Origin: an uncultured Victivallales bacterium
GTDB taxonomy: Bacteria; Verrucomicrobiota; Lentisphaeria; Victivallales; UBA1829
Assembly (NCBI GenBank): GCA_944391115.1
Contig: CALXSJ010000001.1
Coordinates: 253,169 to 317,168, forward strand
Direction: 5' to 3'
Length of the DNA: 64,000 nucleotides
In this document: in pieces, positions 1-8,433 of the stretch
How the letters are laid out: each line of letters starts with the position of its first letter
Numbering within the stretch: position 1 is the first letter of the stretch
Position numbers and translations under genes: made by a program
Notes under the pieces: generated by a model
The model's input: the letters and a program-made list of their open reading frames with translations, nothing else
What the model was told of the DNA's origin: nothing
The model's database searches: none

Positions 1-1608
1 AGTGAAAGCGTTGTTCCGCAGAACCGTCCCGGAGCGGATGCGGACGCTGTCTCGGATATTCTGCGGGTGCCGCGCTTTGCCGCGCTGCACTGGGCGAGAC
101 TCGGTGCGGGAATTCCCGGAGCGGTTCCTGTGGAGTTTCTGCGTCTGAAGGTCGACGTCGATGGAATTGCGGAAGACGCCGCTTCGGAAAAGGCCGCTCT
201 GGATCTTCCGCTCTTTACGGGAACCCTGCGCAAGTATCAGGAGGCCGGCGTCCTCTGGATGAAAACGCTCGGCGCGCGCGGATTCAATCTGATCCTTGCC
301 GATGAAATGGGACTGGGGAAGACCGTCCAGACCCTTTCGCTTCTGGCCTCCGATACGGAAAAGCATCTGCCCGCCCTGATTCTCTGCCCGACCAGCCTGC
401 TGGAAAACTGGGCGAGGGAGGCGGAAAAATTCGTTCCGACGCTGAAAACGCTTGTCATCTCGGGACCCGATCGCGGAAAACTCTGGGAAAACGCGCTGTT
501 TCACGACATCTGCATCTGCTCGTACAGCATCATCAAGCGGGACGTCGAACATGTGCGCGGGCTCCGTTTCAAGTATCTGATCCTGGATGAAGCGCAGCAT
601 ATCAAGAATCCTTCCACGGGAAATTCGCAGACCTGCAAGTCCATCGAGGCGCTGCACAAGCTGGTGCTGACCGGCACTCCGCTGGAAAATTCGCCGGAGG
701 ATCTCTGGTCGATCTTCGATTTCCTGCATCAGGGCATGTTCGGCTCGCTGAACTCGTTCCGGAAGAAATACATCGGACAGACCGCTTCGCCCGAGGCGAT
801 TCAGGATCTCTCCTCGCGGATCGCCCCGTTCATCCTGCGGCGCAGGAAGTCCGACGTCTACAAGGAGATTCCGCCGAAAGTCGAGCAGACGCTCTACTGC
901 GAGATGGACGAATCCCAGCAGCGGGTCTACAATGCATTCCTCGCCGAAGGGCGGCGCAAATGCGAAATTCTCAAATCGGGTTCGCACGGGCTTTCCAAAT
1001 TTGAAATCCTCTCTTCCCTGCTGCGTTTGCGTCAGGTCTGCTGCCATCCGGATCTGATCCCGGGGACTCTCCGCCCCGACGCCGGCCAGCCGGTGCGCTC
1101 GGCCAAGATGGAACTGCTCAAGGAACTGCTGCTTGAAACCATTGACAGCGGTCACAAGGTTCTGCTGTTCAGTCAGTTCACTTCACTGCTCTCGATTGTG
1201 CGGTCCTGGCTGGATTCCGAATCGATCCGCTATGAGTATCTTGACGGCGCGACCACGGACCGTATGGCGCATGTGGACAATTTCAACAATTCGCCGGACA
1301 TTCCGCTTTTCCTGCTGAGTCTGAAGGCGGGCGGCCTCGGCTTGAATCTGACTTCCGCGGACACGGTCATCATCTACGATCCCTGGTGGAATCCGGCGGC
1401 GGAGGCGCAGGCCGCGGACCGGACGCACCGGATCGGACAGACGAAAAGCGTGAACTGCATCAAGCTTCTGGTCAAGAATTCGATCGAGGAGAAGGTGCTG
1501 GAGCTCCAGAGGATGAAGGCGGGTTTGTTCAACAATCTGGTGGAGGCTCCGTCCGAGGCGATGCGCGGCATGAGCATGGAGGATTTCGAGTTCCTGCTTA
1601 AAGATTGA
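1..1608 (+). CDS. SNF2-family DNA/RNA helicase, C-terminal part (truncated by left edge)
   Basis: The reading frame is open from base 1, so the true start lies to the left and about 535 C-terminal residues are visible. Both RecA-like lobes of a Swi2/Snf2 ATPase are present. Motif I is DEMGLGKT (bases 301-324), motif II is DEAQ (586-597), followed by the LTGTPLENS motif III. Lobe 2 carries KVLLFSQFT, LKAGGLGLNL, DPWWNPAAEAQA and the motif VI stretch DRTHRIGQ. Such proteins use ATP to move along double-stranded nucleic acid. Bacterial members are often called HepA/RapA-like or SNF2 helicases, and many have an N-terminal SWIM zinc domain, which would lie outside this window. A GTG at 67 could be read as a start but falls inside the domain, so I treat the gene as partial. 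Confidence 0.93.
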   Translation, partial: SESVVPQNRPGADADAVSDILRVPRFAALHWARLGAGIPGAVPVEFLRLKVDVDGIAEDAASEKAALDLPLFTGTLRKYQEAGVLWMKTLGARGFNLILADEMGLGKTVQTLSLLASDTEKHLPALILCPTSLLENWAREAEKFVPTLKTLVISGPDRGKLWENALFHDICICSYSIIKRDVEHVRGLRFKYLILDEAQHIKNPSTGNSQTCKSIEALHKLVLTGTPLENSPEDLWSIFDFLHQGMFGSLNSFRKKYIGQTASPEAIQDLSSRIAPFILRRRKSDVYKEIPPKVEQTLYCEMDESQQRVYNAFLAEGRRKCEILKSGSHGLSKFEILSSLLRLRQVCCHPDLIPGTLRPDAGQPVRSAKMELLKELLLETIDSGHKVLLFSQFTSLLSIVRSWLDSESIRYEYLDGATTDRMAHVDNFNNSPDIPLFLLSLKAGGLGLNLTSADTVIIYDPWWNPAAEAQAADRTHRIGQTKSVNCIKLLVKNSIEEKVLELQRMKAGLFNNLVEAPSEAMRGMSMEDFEFLLKD

Positions 1609-1732
1609 GAAAAAGAATTTGTGAAGCAGATTATGGTTCGTGCGGGATCTTCGGTCCTGCCGCCGGGAAAATGCCGATGCATTTTTTCGTCTGCTTTCCT
1701 TAGTTGCGGAAATTATTTTCGGAGCGTGTGAC

Positions 1733-2020
1733 ATGGCAATCAGTGAAGAGAAAATCAAAGAATTCGAGGCGCTTTCCTTTGAAGACGGCATGGCGCGCCT
1801 GGAGGAGATCGTCAAAAATATGGAGGGCGGAAAAGTGCCTCTGGAACAGATGATTGCCAATTTTGAGGAAGGTTCCGCGCTTGCCGCCGTCTGTCACGGA
1901 AAACTCAGCGCGCTGAAAAGAAAAATCGACGTCCTCCAGAAAAATCCCGCCGGCGGAACCATGTGGAAAAACATGGATTTTCCGGAAAACAGCGCCGGGG
2001 AATCCGGAAATCCTTCCTGA
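1733..2020 (+). CDS. xseB: Exodeoxyribonuclease VII small subunit
   Basis: This 95-residue protein has the XseB pattern: SFEDGMARLEEIVKNMEGG, then PLEQMIANFEEGSALAAVC, then a Lys-rich helix ending in KIDVLQK. XseB subunits wrap the XseA catalytic subunit to form exonuclease VII, which degrades single-stranded DNA to oligonucleotides. The ATG at 1733 is preceded by GGAG at 1721-1724, and homology begins right after it. An upstream in-frame start at 1640 would add unrelated residues. The C-terminal 25 residues after the helix are rich in Asn, Gly and Ser and are not typical of the family core. No xseA is visible in the window. Confidence 0.9.
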   Translation: MAISEEKIKEFEALSFEDGMARLEEIVKNMEGGKVPLEQMIANFEEGSALAAVCHGKLSALKRKIDVLQKNPAGGTMWKNMDFPENSAGESGNPS

Positions 2021-2123
2021 CTGCATCGGCATGCCGCAGTGAAATATCTTCCGGCGACGCTTGCAAAAGGCCGGAGAGGAATTTATCTTAAAGCCGGAAC
2101 CACATGGAAAAAAGGAGCCCATC

Positions 2124-2732
2124 ATGGCGAATATGAGCAATATGGAACGCATGAAATCCGGAAAGCTTTACATCTGCACGGACGAGGAAATCGCGCGCGA
2201 ACAGCTGAAGTGCCACGAGAGACTTTATGATTTCAATCAGACGCGCCCCAAGCAGCGGGAACTGCGCGAAAAACTGCTGCGGGAACTGCTTGCCGAAGTC
2301 GGTGAGAACTGTTATGTCGAGCCGCCGCTTCACGCGAACTGGGGCTGTCACACCCACTTCGGGAACAACGTTTATGCGAATTTTAATCTGACGCTTGTGG
2401 ATGATACCGACATTTACGTCGGCGACAGTGTCATGTTCGGCCCCAATGTGACACTGACTGCGGCCGGACATCCCGTCGATCCCGAACTCCGGAAACGCGT
2501 CGCGCAGTTCAATCTTCCGATTCATATCGGAAACAATGTCTGGATCGGCGCCGGCGCCGTGGTGCTTCCCGGCGTCCGGATCGGCGACAATTCCGTTATC
2601 GGCGCCGGCAGCGTTGTGACCCGGGATATCCCTTCCGATGTGGTGGCTTTCGGCAATCCCTGCCGCGTCTACCGCGCGATTTCCGAACGCGACCGGGAAT
2701 ATTATTATAAAGATCTGCGGGTCGATCTCTGA
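2124..2732 (+). CDS. Hexapeptide-repeat sugar O-acetyltransferase (maltose/galactoside acetyltransferase type)
   Basis: The 202-residue protein has the N-terminal cap of the LacA/Maa/NodL family (MKSGKLYICTDEEIA), then a left-handed beta-helix of hexapeptide turns. The catalytic His is His116 in AAGHPVDPE. The C-terminal coils include NVWIGAGAVVLPGV and NSVIGAGSVVTRDIP. The family transfers acetyl from acetyl-CoA to a hydroxyl of a sugar in the cytoplasm; the acceptor cannot be told from sequence. AAAGGAG at 2111-2117 sets the start at 2124. The stop overlaps an ATG of the next frame, so the downstream small gene may be co-transcribed. Confidence 0.9.
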   Translation: MANMSNMERMKSGKLYICTDEEIAREQLKCHERLYDFNQTRPKQRELREKLLRELLAEVGENCYVEPPLHANWGCHTHFGNNVYANFNLTLVDDTDIYVGDSVMFGPNVTLTAAGHPVDPELRKRVAQFNLPIHIGNNVWIGAGAVVLPGVRIGDNSVIGAGSVVTRDIPSDVVAFGNPCRVYRAISERDREYYYKDLRVDL

Positions 2733-2755
2733 TGCCGCGGAAAGGAGAGGAGCGG

Positions 2756-2926
2756 ATGGCGGAAATCAATCCGGACTGTCCCTGCACCTGGCCGGGATGC
2801 GAAAATCATGGCAACTGCCGGGCCTGTCAGGCGAATCACAATCCATACGGGGAAAAGACGGCCTGCCAGAAACTGGCGGCAAAACAGGCGGAGCGCGATG
2901 CGGTTTCAGGTGTTGGAAAAAGATAG
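2756..2926 (+). CDS. Small cysteine-rich protein, probably metal-binding
   Basis: This 56-residue protein starts at an ATG preceded by AAAGGAGAGGAG (2741-2752). An alternative ATG at 2732 overlaps the previous stop but lacks a better site. Its N-terminal half has a dense set of ligands: CPCTWPGC, then HGNCRACQANH, then a later Cys in TACQKLA. The spacing recalls the small CxC...C...CxxC...H proteins annotated as DUF6485-like, but that assignment is from memory of the pattern. It probably folds around one zinc or iron site. The 3' end overlaps the start of the glycosylase gene by 29 bases, which suggests translational coupling. The function is unknown. Confidence 0.72.
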   Translation: MAEINPDCPCTWPGCENHGNCRACQANHNPYGEKTACQKLAAKQAERDAVSGVGKR

Positions 2927-3527
2927 GGAGGCGCTCTGCCGGCAGGCTCCGGAATTCCGTGAAATCGCCAGGCAGGTGGAGCTTTCCGGATTCGAGTGTC
3001 CGGAGGATCCGTTTCACGCCCTCGTGCAGAGCATTCTGTCGCAGCAGCTTTCCGTGAAGGCCGCCGATACGATTCATCGGCGGGTGGAGCGCCTGCTCGG
3101 AACCGTTTCTCCGGAGACGCTGGATGCCGCCGCGCCGGACGCGCTGCGCGCCTGCGGCGTTTCCGTCCGGAAGATCGGATATCTGCGTGGAATCGCGCAT
3201 GCGGCCCTTTCCGGGGACGTCGATTTCTCCGCGCTTCCCCGGCTCTCCGACGCCGAGGTCGTCCGGGAGCTTGTGAAACTCCGGGGCGTCGGCGTCTGGA
3301 CGGCGGAAATGCTGCTGATTTTTGCCCTGGGACGTCCGGATGTCCTGAGTTACCGGGATCTCGGCATCCGCCGCGGGATCATGCTCCTGAACCGTCTGGA
3401 ACATCTTTCGGAAAAAGAGTTTGAATTTTACCGGAAACGCTATTCGCCCTACGGCACTCTTGCCTCTCTTTATCTCTGGCGCATCAAGGACGGGGGGCTT
3501 TCCCTGCCGTCCCGTCCGCCTGTCTGA
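2898..3527 (+). CDS. DNA-3-methyladenine glycosylase II (AlkA/MAG type)
   Basis: The 209-residue protein belongs to the HhH-GPD base-excision superfamily. It has FHALVQSILSQQLSVKAA, the helix-hairpin-helix LRGVGVWTAEMLLIF, and the segment YRDLGIRRG, in which Asp154 is at the position of the catalytic Asp of AlkA and yeast Mag1. It would excise 3-alkylated purines from DNA. It is shorter than E. coli AlkA and lacks that protein's N-terminal subdomain, like many compact bacterial homologues. The start at 2898 follows a GGCGGAG and overlaps the Cys-rich gene. There is no iron-sulphur cluster motif at the C terminus, which argues against the MutY/Nth branch. Confidence 0.88.
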   Translation: MRFQVLEKDREALCRQAPEFREIARQVELSGFECPEDPFHALVQSILSQQLSVKAADTIHRRVERLLGTVSPETLDAAAPDALRACGVSVRKIGYLRGIAHAALSGDVDFSALPRLSDAEVVRELVKLRGVGVWTAEMLLIFALGRPDVLSYRDLGIRRGIMLLNRLEHLSEKEFEFYRKRYSPYGTLASLYLWRIKDGGLSLPSRPPV

Positions 3528-3548
3528 TTCCGCGGATTCCGGGGGAAG

Positions 3549-3722
3549 TCAGATTTTGGACAGATCGCCGTTGATCGTGATTCCTCCGTCCGCGGCGATG
3601 ACCGCCCCGTTCAGGCAGCTTGCTTCGCCGGAGACGAGAAAGAGTGCGATCTTTGCAATTTCCTCCGGCGTTCCGCAGAAGAAAAGCCCTGCTTCCGTCT
3701 CCCGGATGCGGGGAGGATGCGT
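3549..3722 (-). pseudogene. 3' remnant of a short-chain dehydrogenase/reductase (FabG-like)
   Basis: Read on the minus strand, this stretch has no start but encodes GTPEEIAKIALFLVSGEA, then SCLNGAVIAADGGITIN, and ends with a stop at 3549-3551. That is the C-terminal end of a classical SDR, including the residues that follow the last helix and the final DGG turn. The Rossmann fold and the YxxxK catalytic part are absent. The fragment begins directly after, and in the same frame as, the stop codon of the monomeric hydrogenase. The simplest reading is a deletion or insertion junction that left only the tail of an older gene. Confidence 0.72.
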
Positions 3723-5150
3723 TCAGACGCCTTTTTTGTCCGGATTGAATGCCTGAGTCAGCGAGCAGGGGCCGCCGGTGCAGCCGCCGCAGCAGGCCAT
3801 GACTTCGAGGAAATTCCCCGGCAGCTTGCCCTTGCCGTAGAGCTGGAGCATCTTCACCGTCTTCGGCGTAAGCCCGTTGATGAACTTGACATCCGCCTTG
3901 AAGCCACGTTTCGCCAGTTCCGGATGGGCTTCGAGCTCCTTGAGGATTGCATCCGTCACGCCGCAGCTTTTCGCAAAGTTCCTTGCCGTCGCGGCGGCGG
4001 GACGCGGAATCGGCCATTCCGCCTGCGCCAGCACGTCGATGTTCATTGCGGCGAAGACGGTCCCGAGTTCCTCGAAGGTCATCACCCAGTCCACCTTGTC
4101 CGGATGGAGTGTCACCTCGTAGCGTTTTGCGATGCAGGGGCCGATGAAGACGATCTGCGCGTTCGGATGTGCTTCACGGGCAATGTCCGCGGCGTAAAGC
4201 ATCGGGCTGGGCGTGGAGGAAACCATCGGCAGGAGTTCCGGCGCGTGTTTCTTTGCCGCCTCGACATAGGCCGTGCAGCACGAGGAAGTCACAAGTCTTT
4301 CTCCCGCGATCATTTTCTCCTGGAATTCCCCGGCCTCGTGCTCCGTGGTCTTTTCCGCGCCGAGTGCGACTTCGATCACATCCTTGAAACCGATTTTCGC
4401 CACGGCGGAGAAGAGCTGCCCGACCGTTCCCGGGAACTGGTCCTGCGCGGACGGCGCGATGATCGCCACGACTTCCGTGCCCTTGCGGATCTCATTGAGA
4501 ATATTCAAGAGTTCGGAACGTTCCATGATCGCCGAGAAGGGGCAGTTGGAAAAGCATTTTCCGCAGAAGATGCATTTGTCGTAATCGATTTCGGCAATTC
4601 CCTCGGCATTTTTCTTGACCGCGCCGACCGGACAGGCGTCTTCGCAGGGGACCGCCGTCTTTGTAATCGCATGGAACGGGCAGAGGGTCATGCACTTGCC
4701 GCAGCTGATGCACTTGGACTGGTCGATGACGGCATGCTGGTTCTCCACGCGGATCGCGCCGACCGGACAGTTGTAGAAGCACGGACGCGCAAAGCATCCG
4801 CGGCAGTTGTCCGTGACGAAATACTTCCGGTCGGGACATCCGGAACAGCCCGCGCCGCATGCCGTGATCGGCTTGTCGGGACGTTTCTTTTCCGCCAGTG
4901 CGTCGTCAAGATATTCCCGCAGGGTTTTGCTTTCATCCGTTTCCGCCTCGTAAGACGCGCCGAGCAGCGCCATGAGACGATATTTGATGATCGCGCGGTC
5001 CTTGTAAATGCAGCAGCGGACCGAATCCGATCCCTTCGGACGGATTTCATACGGGATTTTGTCAATATCCTGTTCGATAGTTCCCGCGAGGAAGCTTTTG
5101 ATCAGCCGGATCATCAGCTCCCGGCGCATTCTTACGACGCCGTTGTTCAT
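3723..5150 (-). CDS. Monomeric [FeFe] hydrogenase, group B-like
   Basis: The 475-residue protein has an N-terminal domain of about 95 residues, then a Cys-rich stretch (CGAGCSGC, NCRGCFARPCFYNCP, CISCGKCMTLCP, CIFCGKCFSNCP) for several 4Fe-4S clusters, then an H-cluster domain. The three H-cluster loops are SSCCTAY (L1), GPCIAKRYE (L2) and EVMACCGGCTGG (L3). Both L1 cysteines are kept, so proton reduction or hydrogen oxidation is possible. However, Pro, Gly and Trp of the usual TSCCPGW are replaced, and the Met of the L2 motif is Gly. These changes and the four-cluster N terminus suggest the poorly studied group B. It overlaps the upstream ferredoxin gene by ATGA and is the last gene of the operon. 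No HydEFG maturases are in the window. Confidence 0.88.
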   Translation of the reverse strand: MNNGVVRMRRELMIRLIKSFLAGTIEQDIDKIPYEIRPKGSDSVRCCIYKDRAIIKYRLMALLGASYEAETDESKTLREYLDDALAEKKRPDKPITACGAGCSGCPDRKYFVTDNCRGCFARPCFYNCPVGAIRVENQHAVIDQSKCISCGKCMTLCPFHAITKTAVPCEDACPVGAVKKNAEGIAEIDYDKCIFCGKCFSNCPFSAIMERSELLNILNEIRKGTEVVAIIAPSAQDQFPGTVGQLFSAVAKIGFKDVIEVALGAEKTTEHEAGEFQEKMIAGERLVTSSCCTAYVEAAKKHAPELLPMVSSTPSPMLYAADIAREAHPNAQIVFIGPCIAKRYEVTLHPDKVDWVMTFEELGTVFAAMNIDVLAQAEWPIPRPAAATARNFAKSCGVTDAILKELEAHPELAKRGFKADVKFINGLTPKTVKMLQLYGKGKLPGNFLEVMACCGGCTGGPCSLTQAFNPDKKGV

Positions 5151-5419
5151 TGAGCGTGCCTTTCGAGTAAGTCATTGACTTTTTTGGAGATCAGGTCAAC
5201 GGTCGCATCGCCGACGATTTCCCCGTTGATCCGCACGAAGGGAGCGTGGCTGTAATTGTCATTGGTGCAGACTTCCAGGCACGGCATTGCAACGATCTCC
5301 ACCTTTCCGATCCACGGAGCCGGCATGGATTTTTCCAGCGCCAGAAGGCTCTGCGCCCCCAGGAGGTAGCAGGTCGTTCCGCAGCAGACTTCAACTTTGA
5401 TCATCCCTTGTTCGCTCAT
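5147..5419 (-). CDS. Thioredoxin-like [2Fe-2S] ferredoxin (NuoE/HydC-like domain)
   Basis: The 90-residue protein shows the two Cys pairs of the thioredoxin-fold 2Fe-2S proteins: CCGTTC near residue 12 and CLEVC near residue 50, followed by PFVRINGEIVGDAT. This domain passes electrons between ferredoxin or NAD(P)H-linked partners and hydrogenase in many anaerobes. It sits between the phosphatase and the monomeric hydrogenase and overlaps the hydrogenase start by four bases, so it is likely its electron partner. A full NuoE subunit would carry an extra N-terminal helical domain of about 70 residues, which is missing here. Confidence 0.82.
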   Translation of the reverse strand: MSEQGMIKVEVCCGTTCYLLGAQSLLALEKSMPAPWIGKVEIVAMPCLEVCTNDNYSHAPFVRINGEIVGDATVDLISKKVNDLLERHAQ

Positions 5420-5446
5420 TGTTTTCTCTCCGTTCTTGCTCTTAGG

Positions 5447-6640
5447 TTAAAAATAGCGTATTGTGACGTTTTTCCGGTATTTGTTCTCCAGCGACGCCTG
5501 AAGGCGCTTGATGACGTTCCGCCGCATCTCCAGATCGACCGGCAGCGTCGGGTCCTGATGCGCCTCGTTGATCTTCGTTCCCACGATGAATTCCACGATG
5601 TCGCTGTCCATCATCAGGTTGACGATCTCTTTCGCCGCCGCGGCGGAATTCTGCCAGTCGCCGGATTCCAGATCGGCGGCGACCTGCGTGAGTGTCAGGA
5701 TTCCCTCGGTCACCAGTCCCACGCCGCGCATGTAGCCGGGCGGCGGCAGGTTTCCGCTCCGGCTCACCATCTTGATGTCGATGTCAACGCGCGTCCGGAG
5801 CTCGCGTGAAACGATGTTTGCCGTGGTGCCGCCGCAGAGCACGACCTTGCCCTCCGGAAACACGGCCAGATTCGCATATTCCCGGTCGGTCTCCTTGCGG
5901 AACGGCGGACCCGTGATGACTCGCAGAACGCGCGGATGACGCAGATAAAGCACCATGCAGGTGATGTCGTCCATGCATTTCCGCTCGGGATGAATCGACA
6001 TCGCCTCCGCGGCAATCACGGATGCCAGATCGCGCGCGGAAATTTCGGGATTCTTTTCCACTGTGCGCTTGATGAAATTGAGTGCGCCGTCGCGCCGCCA
6101 GCCGAACTTCCAGCCGGGGCATCCCAGTCCCGCCTGCGTGACGCCGTCGGAAAACGCGATCAGACGGTCGCCGGGAGCCATGGCGACTTCCGTAATCCGC
6201 ATTTTGCGGTCCGGCCAGCGTTCGGACACCAGTTCCTTCACATTGTTTTTCGGCAGGTCGATCAGATTCCGCAGATGGATGAAGGGCGGGTTGTCCATTT
6301 CCACCACCCGGGTTTTCCCGCCGAGCTGCATGTCGAACACCGTGAATGTTGCGTAACTGATCTTGCGGATTTCGCAGACCGGAAGCGAATCCATGATGAT
6401 TTCGGCGGATTGCAGGATGTCCATGTTGGAACGCACAAACTCCAGGGCCATCGTGGAGGTCATGCTTGCCATCAGATTCGCCTTGATTCCGCTCCCGAGT
6501 CCGTCGGAAAGAACGGCGATCGTGCGTTTCTCGTTCGGAATCCTCACGCAGCGGAAATCGTCGCCGCAGGCGGCCTGCCCGGTCTTGATCCACTGACTGG
6601 CCTCCAGTTCGACGAAAAGCTTGTCATTTTCCATCGCCAT
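5447..6640 (-). CDS. SpoIIE/PP2C-type protein phosphatase of the hydrogenase operon
   Basis: The 397-residue protein carries the metal-binding Asp motifs of PPM phosphatases: VLSDGLGSG near residue 45, IAFSDGVTQAG in the middle and MDDITCMVLYL near residue 230. After the catalytic domain come about 150 residues (LRVITGPPFRK to the end) that I do not recognise. Such phosphatases remove phosphate from Ser or Thr of regulatory proteins. Its gene overlaps the 3' end of the sensory hydrogenase gene by 17 bases, and PP2C genes are known next to group C hydrogenases. The start at 6640 has an AAGGA eight bases upstream; a second ATG at 6634 is possible. The target protein is not evident and no kinase gene is nearby. 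Confidence 0.85.
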   Translation of the reverse strand: MAMENDKLFVELEASQWIKTGQAACGDDFRCVRIPNEKRTIAVLSDGLGSGIKANLMASMTSTMALEFVRSNMDILQSAEIIMDSLPVCEIRKISYATFTVFDMQLGGKTRVVEMDNPPFIHLRNLIDLPKNNVKELVSERWPDRKMRITEVAMAPGDRLIAFSDGVTQAGLGCPGWKFGWRRDGALNFIKRTVEKNPEISARDLASVIAAEAMSIHPERKCMDDITCMVLYLRHPRVLRVITGPPFRKETDREYANLAVFPEGKVVLCGGTTANIVSRELRTRVDIDIKMVSRSGNLPPPGYMRGVGLVTEGILTLTQVAADLESGDWQNSAAAAKEIVNLMMDSDIVEFIVGTKINEAHQDPTLPVDLEMRRNVIKRLQASLENKYRKNVTIRYF

Positions 6641-8348
6641 CTTTCTTGTCCTTGATTTCAGAATAACTTCCGGCGACTTCGCGGAGGATGATTTCGGTCT
6701 CCGCCATGTGTTCGCCGAGATACTGCGCAATCTTCTGCACCGTTGTCACATTCTTCCGGATGACCTCGCGCGCCTTCTCTGCCACTTTCTCGCGGTGAAG
6801 CTCGCTCTGCGTCACGTCCTGGATGACCGCTCCGACCGTGCGTCCCGCAGTGATGGAAAAGACGCTGATGTTGAAGATGCGGTCCCCGTAAATCTGGTTG
6901 AAGCGCTCCAGATCGCCCGAGCCTCCCGCGAAGGCGCTTTCAAAGAGATCGGAGAACTCGATCAGACTGCGGAGATCCGCGCCGGTCAGGTTGCCGCAGG
7001 AGTCGTATGCCGCGAGCGCGTCCTCGCCGCACATTTTCGCGAAGTGGCGGTTGCACTCGATGATCTGGAGATTGTTGTCCACAATCACCACCGAGGCGGG
7101 AATGTATTTAATCAGCGCGTTGCTGGTCTTCTGCGAGATCGTGCGCAGATACGAGAGGCACATCGAGGTTTCGGCCTTGCCGTCGATCATCGCGGCGGCG
7201 AATTCGCGGCAGCTGTTGTAGCCGCATCCGCCGCAATTCAGTTCGTCGGCGGGCGAGTGCTTGCCGACGGTCTCAAGCGCGGCGACGATTTCCGCTTCCG
7301 TGGGCGTCTTCCGCGCCGGCACGTCCCGGTCGGGCTTCTCCTCCATTTCGACTTCCTTTGCGCGTCCGAGACTCGAGGCCGACGCGGCGATGTCCATTGT
7401 ATGCATCAGCGTTTCGAGATCGGAACCGTCCTCCGGCATCACCGGGCCGTTCACGCATCCTCCGTGACAGGCGAGACATTCAATGAAAATCTTCTTCCCG
7501 CCGTGCGCGTTCAGGGGCGCGGAACCCGAAAGCAGACGCCCGATGTTTGCAAGTCCCGAGACCGCAACATAACGGATGTCCGGATCATTTCCCCGGAGCG
7601 TGTCGTTCATGCCGCCCTCCAGGGAATAGGCGCGCCCCTCCTCGGCGGCTTTCGGCGCAAGCGGAGCATCCTCCACGGCGTCGAAACGGATCTCCTTTTC
7701 CTCCAGCAGGCTCCGGAGCGATTCGAACGTCACGGCGAGCGCAAGAACGTCCGGCGAACGGTCCGCCTCGTTCTTCTTCGCCGCGCAGGGGCCGAAGAAG
7801 ACCACTTTGATGTGGTCCCCGTAGATTTGTTTCAGGAGTTTGGCGTGCGCCATCACGGGCGAGACCACCGGAACGATGCAGTCGGTGTATTCCGGCGCGT
7901 ATTTCCGGATGTAGTCGACGGATGCCGGACAGGCGCTCGAAATGAAAAGCCTGCGGTCGCTTTCGCGGACGATCCGTCCGGTTTCCGCGCTGACGAGCTC
8001 CGCGCCCAGCGCGGTCTCCGAGACGCCGGCGAACCCGAGTTTCCGGAGGGCTCCGGCGAGACGGTTGATCGAAATTCCCTTGAAGTATCCGACGAAGCTC
8101 GGAGCAACGGACGCGTAGAGCACCTCCTTGTTTTCCAGAAGGAAACGGAGGCGGCTCAGGTCGGAACGGATTTTTTTCGCATGCGCGGGGCAGACTTTCA
8201 CGCAGGTTCCGCAGCAGACGCAGAGTTCCGGAATGACCGCCGCGCGCGCGTTGACGATCCGGATCGCCTTGCAGTGGCAGTGCCGGACGCATTTGTAGCA
8301 GTCCTGACACTCGTTGTCCGTCGTGAATACGGGAAAATTATGATTCAT
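6624..8348 (-). CDS. hydS: Sensory [FeFe] hydrogenase with PAS domain (group C, HydS type)
   Basis: The 574-residue protein has, in order: two 4Fe-4S motifs (CQDCYKCVRHC and CVCCGTCVKVCP), an H-cluster domain (about residues 75-340), a CGGCGYNSC cluster domain (about 385-430) and a PAS domain (about 435-530) with a helical tail. The H-cluster loops are SSACPAS, GPCAAKKNE and ECLACHGGC. The first Cys of the L1 loop, needed for fast proton transfer, is Ala, as in described HydS proteins, which are thought to sense H2 rather than turn it over quickly. The PAS domain would pass the signal on. The start at 8348 has GGAG six bases upstream; an ATG 12 bases earlier has poor spacing. It is co-transcribed with the phosphatase. 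Confidence 0.9.
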   Translation of the reverse strand: MNHNFPVFTTDNECQDCYKCVRHCHCKAIRIVNARAAVIPELCVCCGTCVKVCPAHAKKIRSDLSRLRFLLENKEVLYASVAPSFVGYFKGISINRLAGALRKLGFAGVSETALGAELVSAETGRIVRESDRRLFISSACPASVDYIRKYAPEYTDCIVPVVSPVMAHAKLLKQIYGDHIKVVFFGPCAAKKNEADRSPDVLALAVTFESLRSLLEEKEIRFDAVEDAPLAPKAAEEGRAYSLEGGMNDTLRGNDPDIRYVAVSGLANIGRLLSGSAPLNAHGGKKIFIECLACHGGCVNGPVMPEDGSDLETLMHTMDIAASASSLGRAKEVEMEEKPDRDVPARKTPTEAEIVAALETVGKHSPADELNCGGCGYNSCREFAAAMIDGKAETSMCLSYLRTISQKTSNALIKYIPASVVIVDNNLQIIECNRHFAKMCGEDALAAYDSCGNLTGADLRSLIEFSDLFESAFAGGSGDLERFNQIYGDRIFNISVFSITAGRTVGAVIQDVTQSELHREKVAEKAREVIRKNVTTVQKIAQYLGEHMAETEIILREVAGSYSEIKDKKDGDGK

Positions 8349-8433
8349 GATTCTCTCCATTTCCTTTGCCGCCGGAGTTCCGGAAACCTCACGCGTTTCC
8401 TGCCGTCCTCCGCGCGAACGGTGCGGCGGGCTG

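Noticed and set aside
3549-5150. Hydrogenase-SDR fusion protein by stop read-through
   Set aside because: There is only a plain TGA with no selenocysteine or recoding element, and the SDR part lacks its catalytic half; decay is simpler.
3717-5153. 478-codon plus-strand frame
   Set aside because: It is antisense to the [FeFe] hydrogenase with its Cys clusters; the predicted protein is Arg-rich and has no motif.
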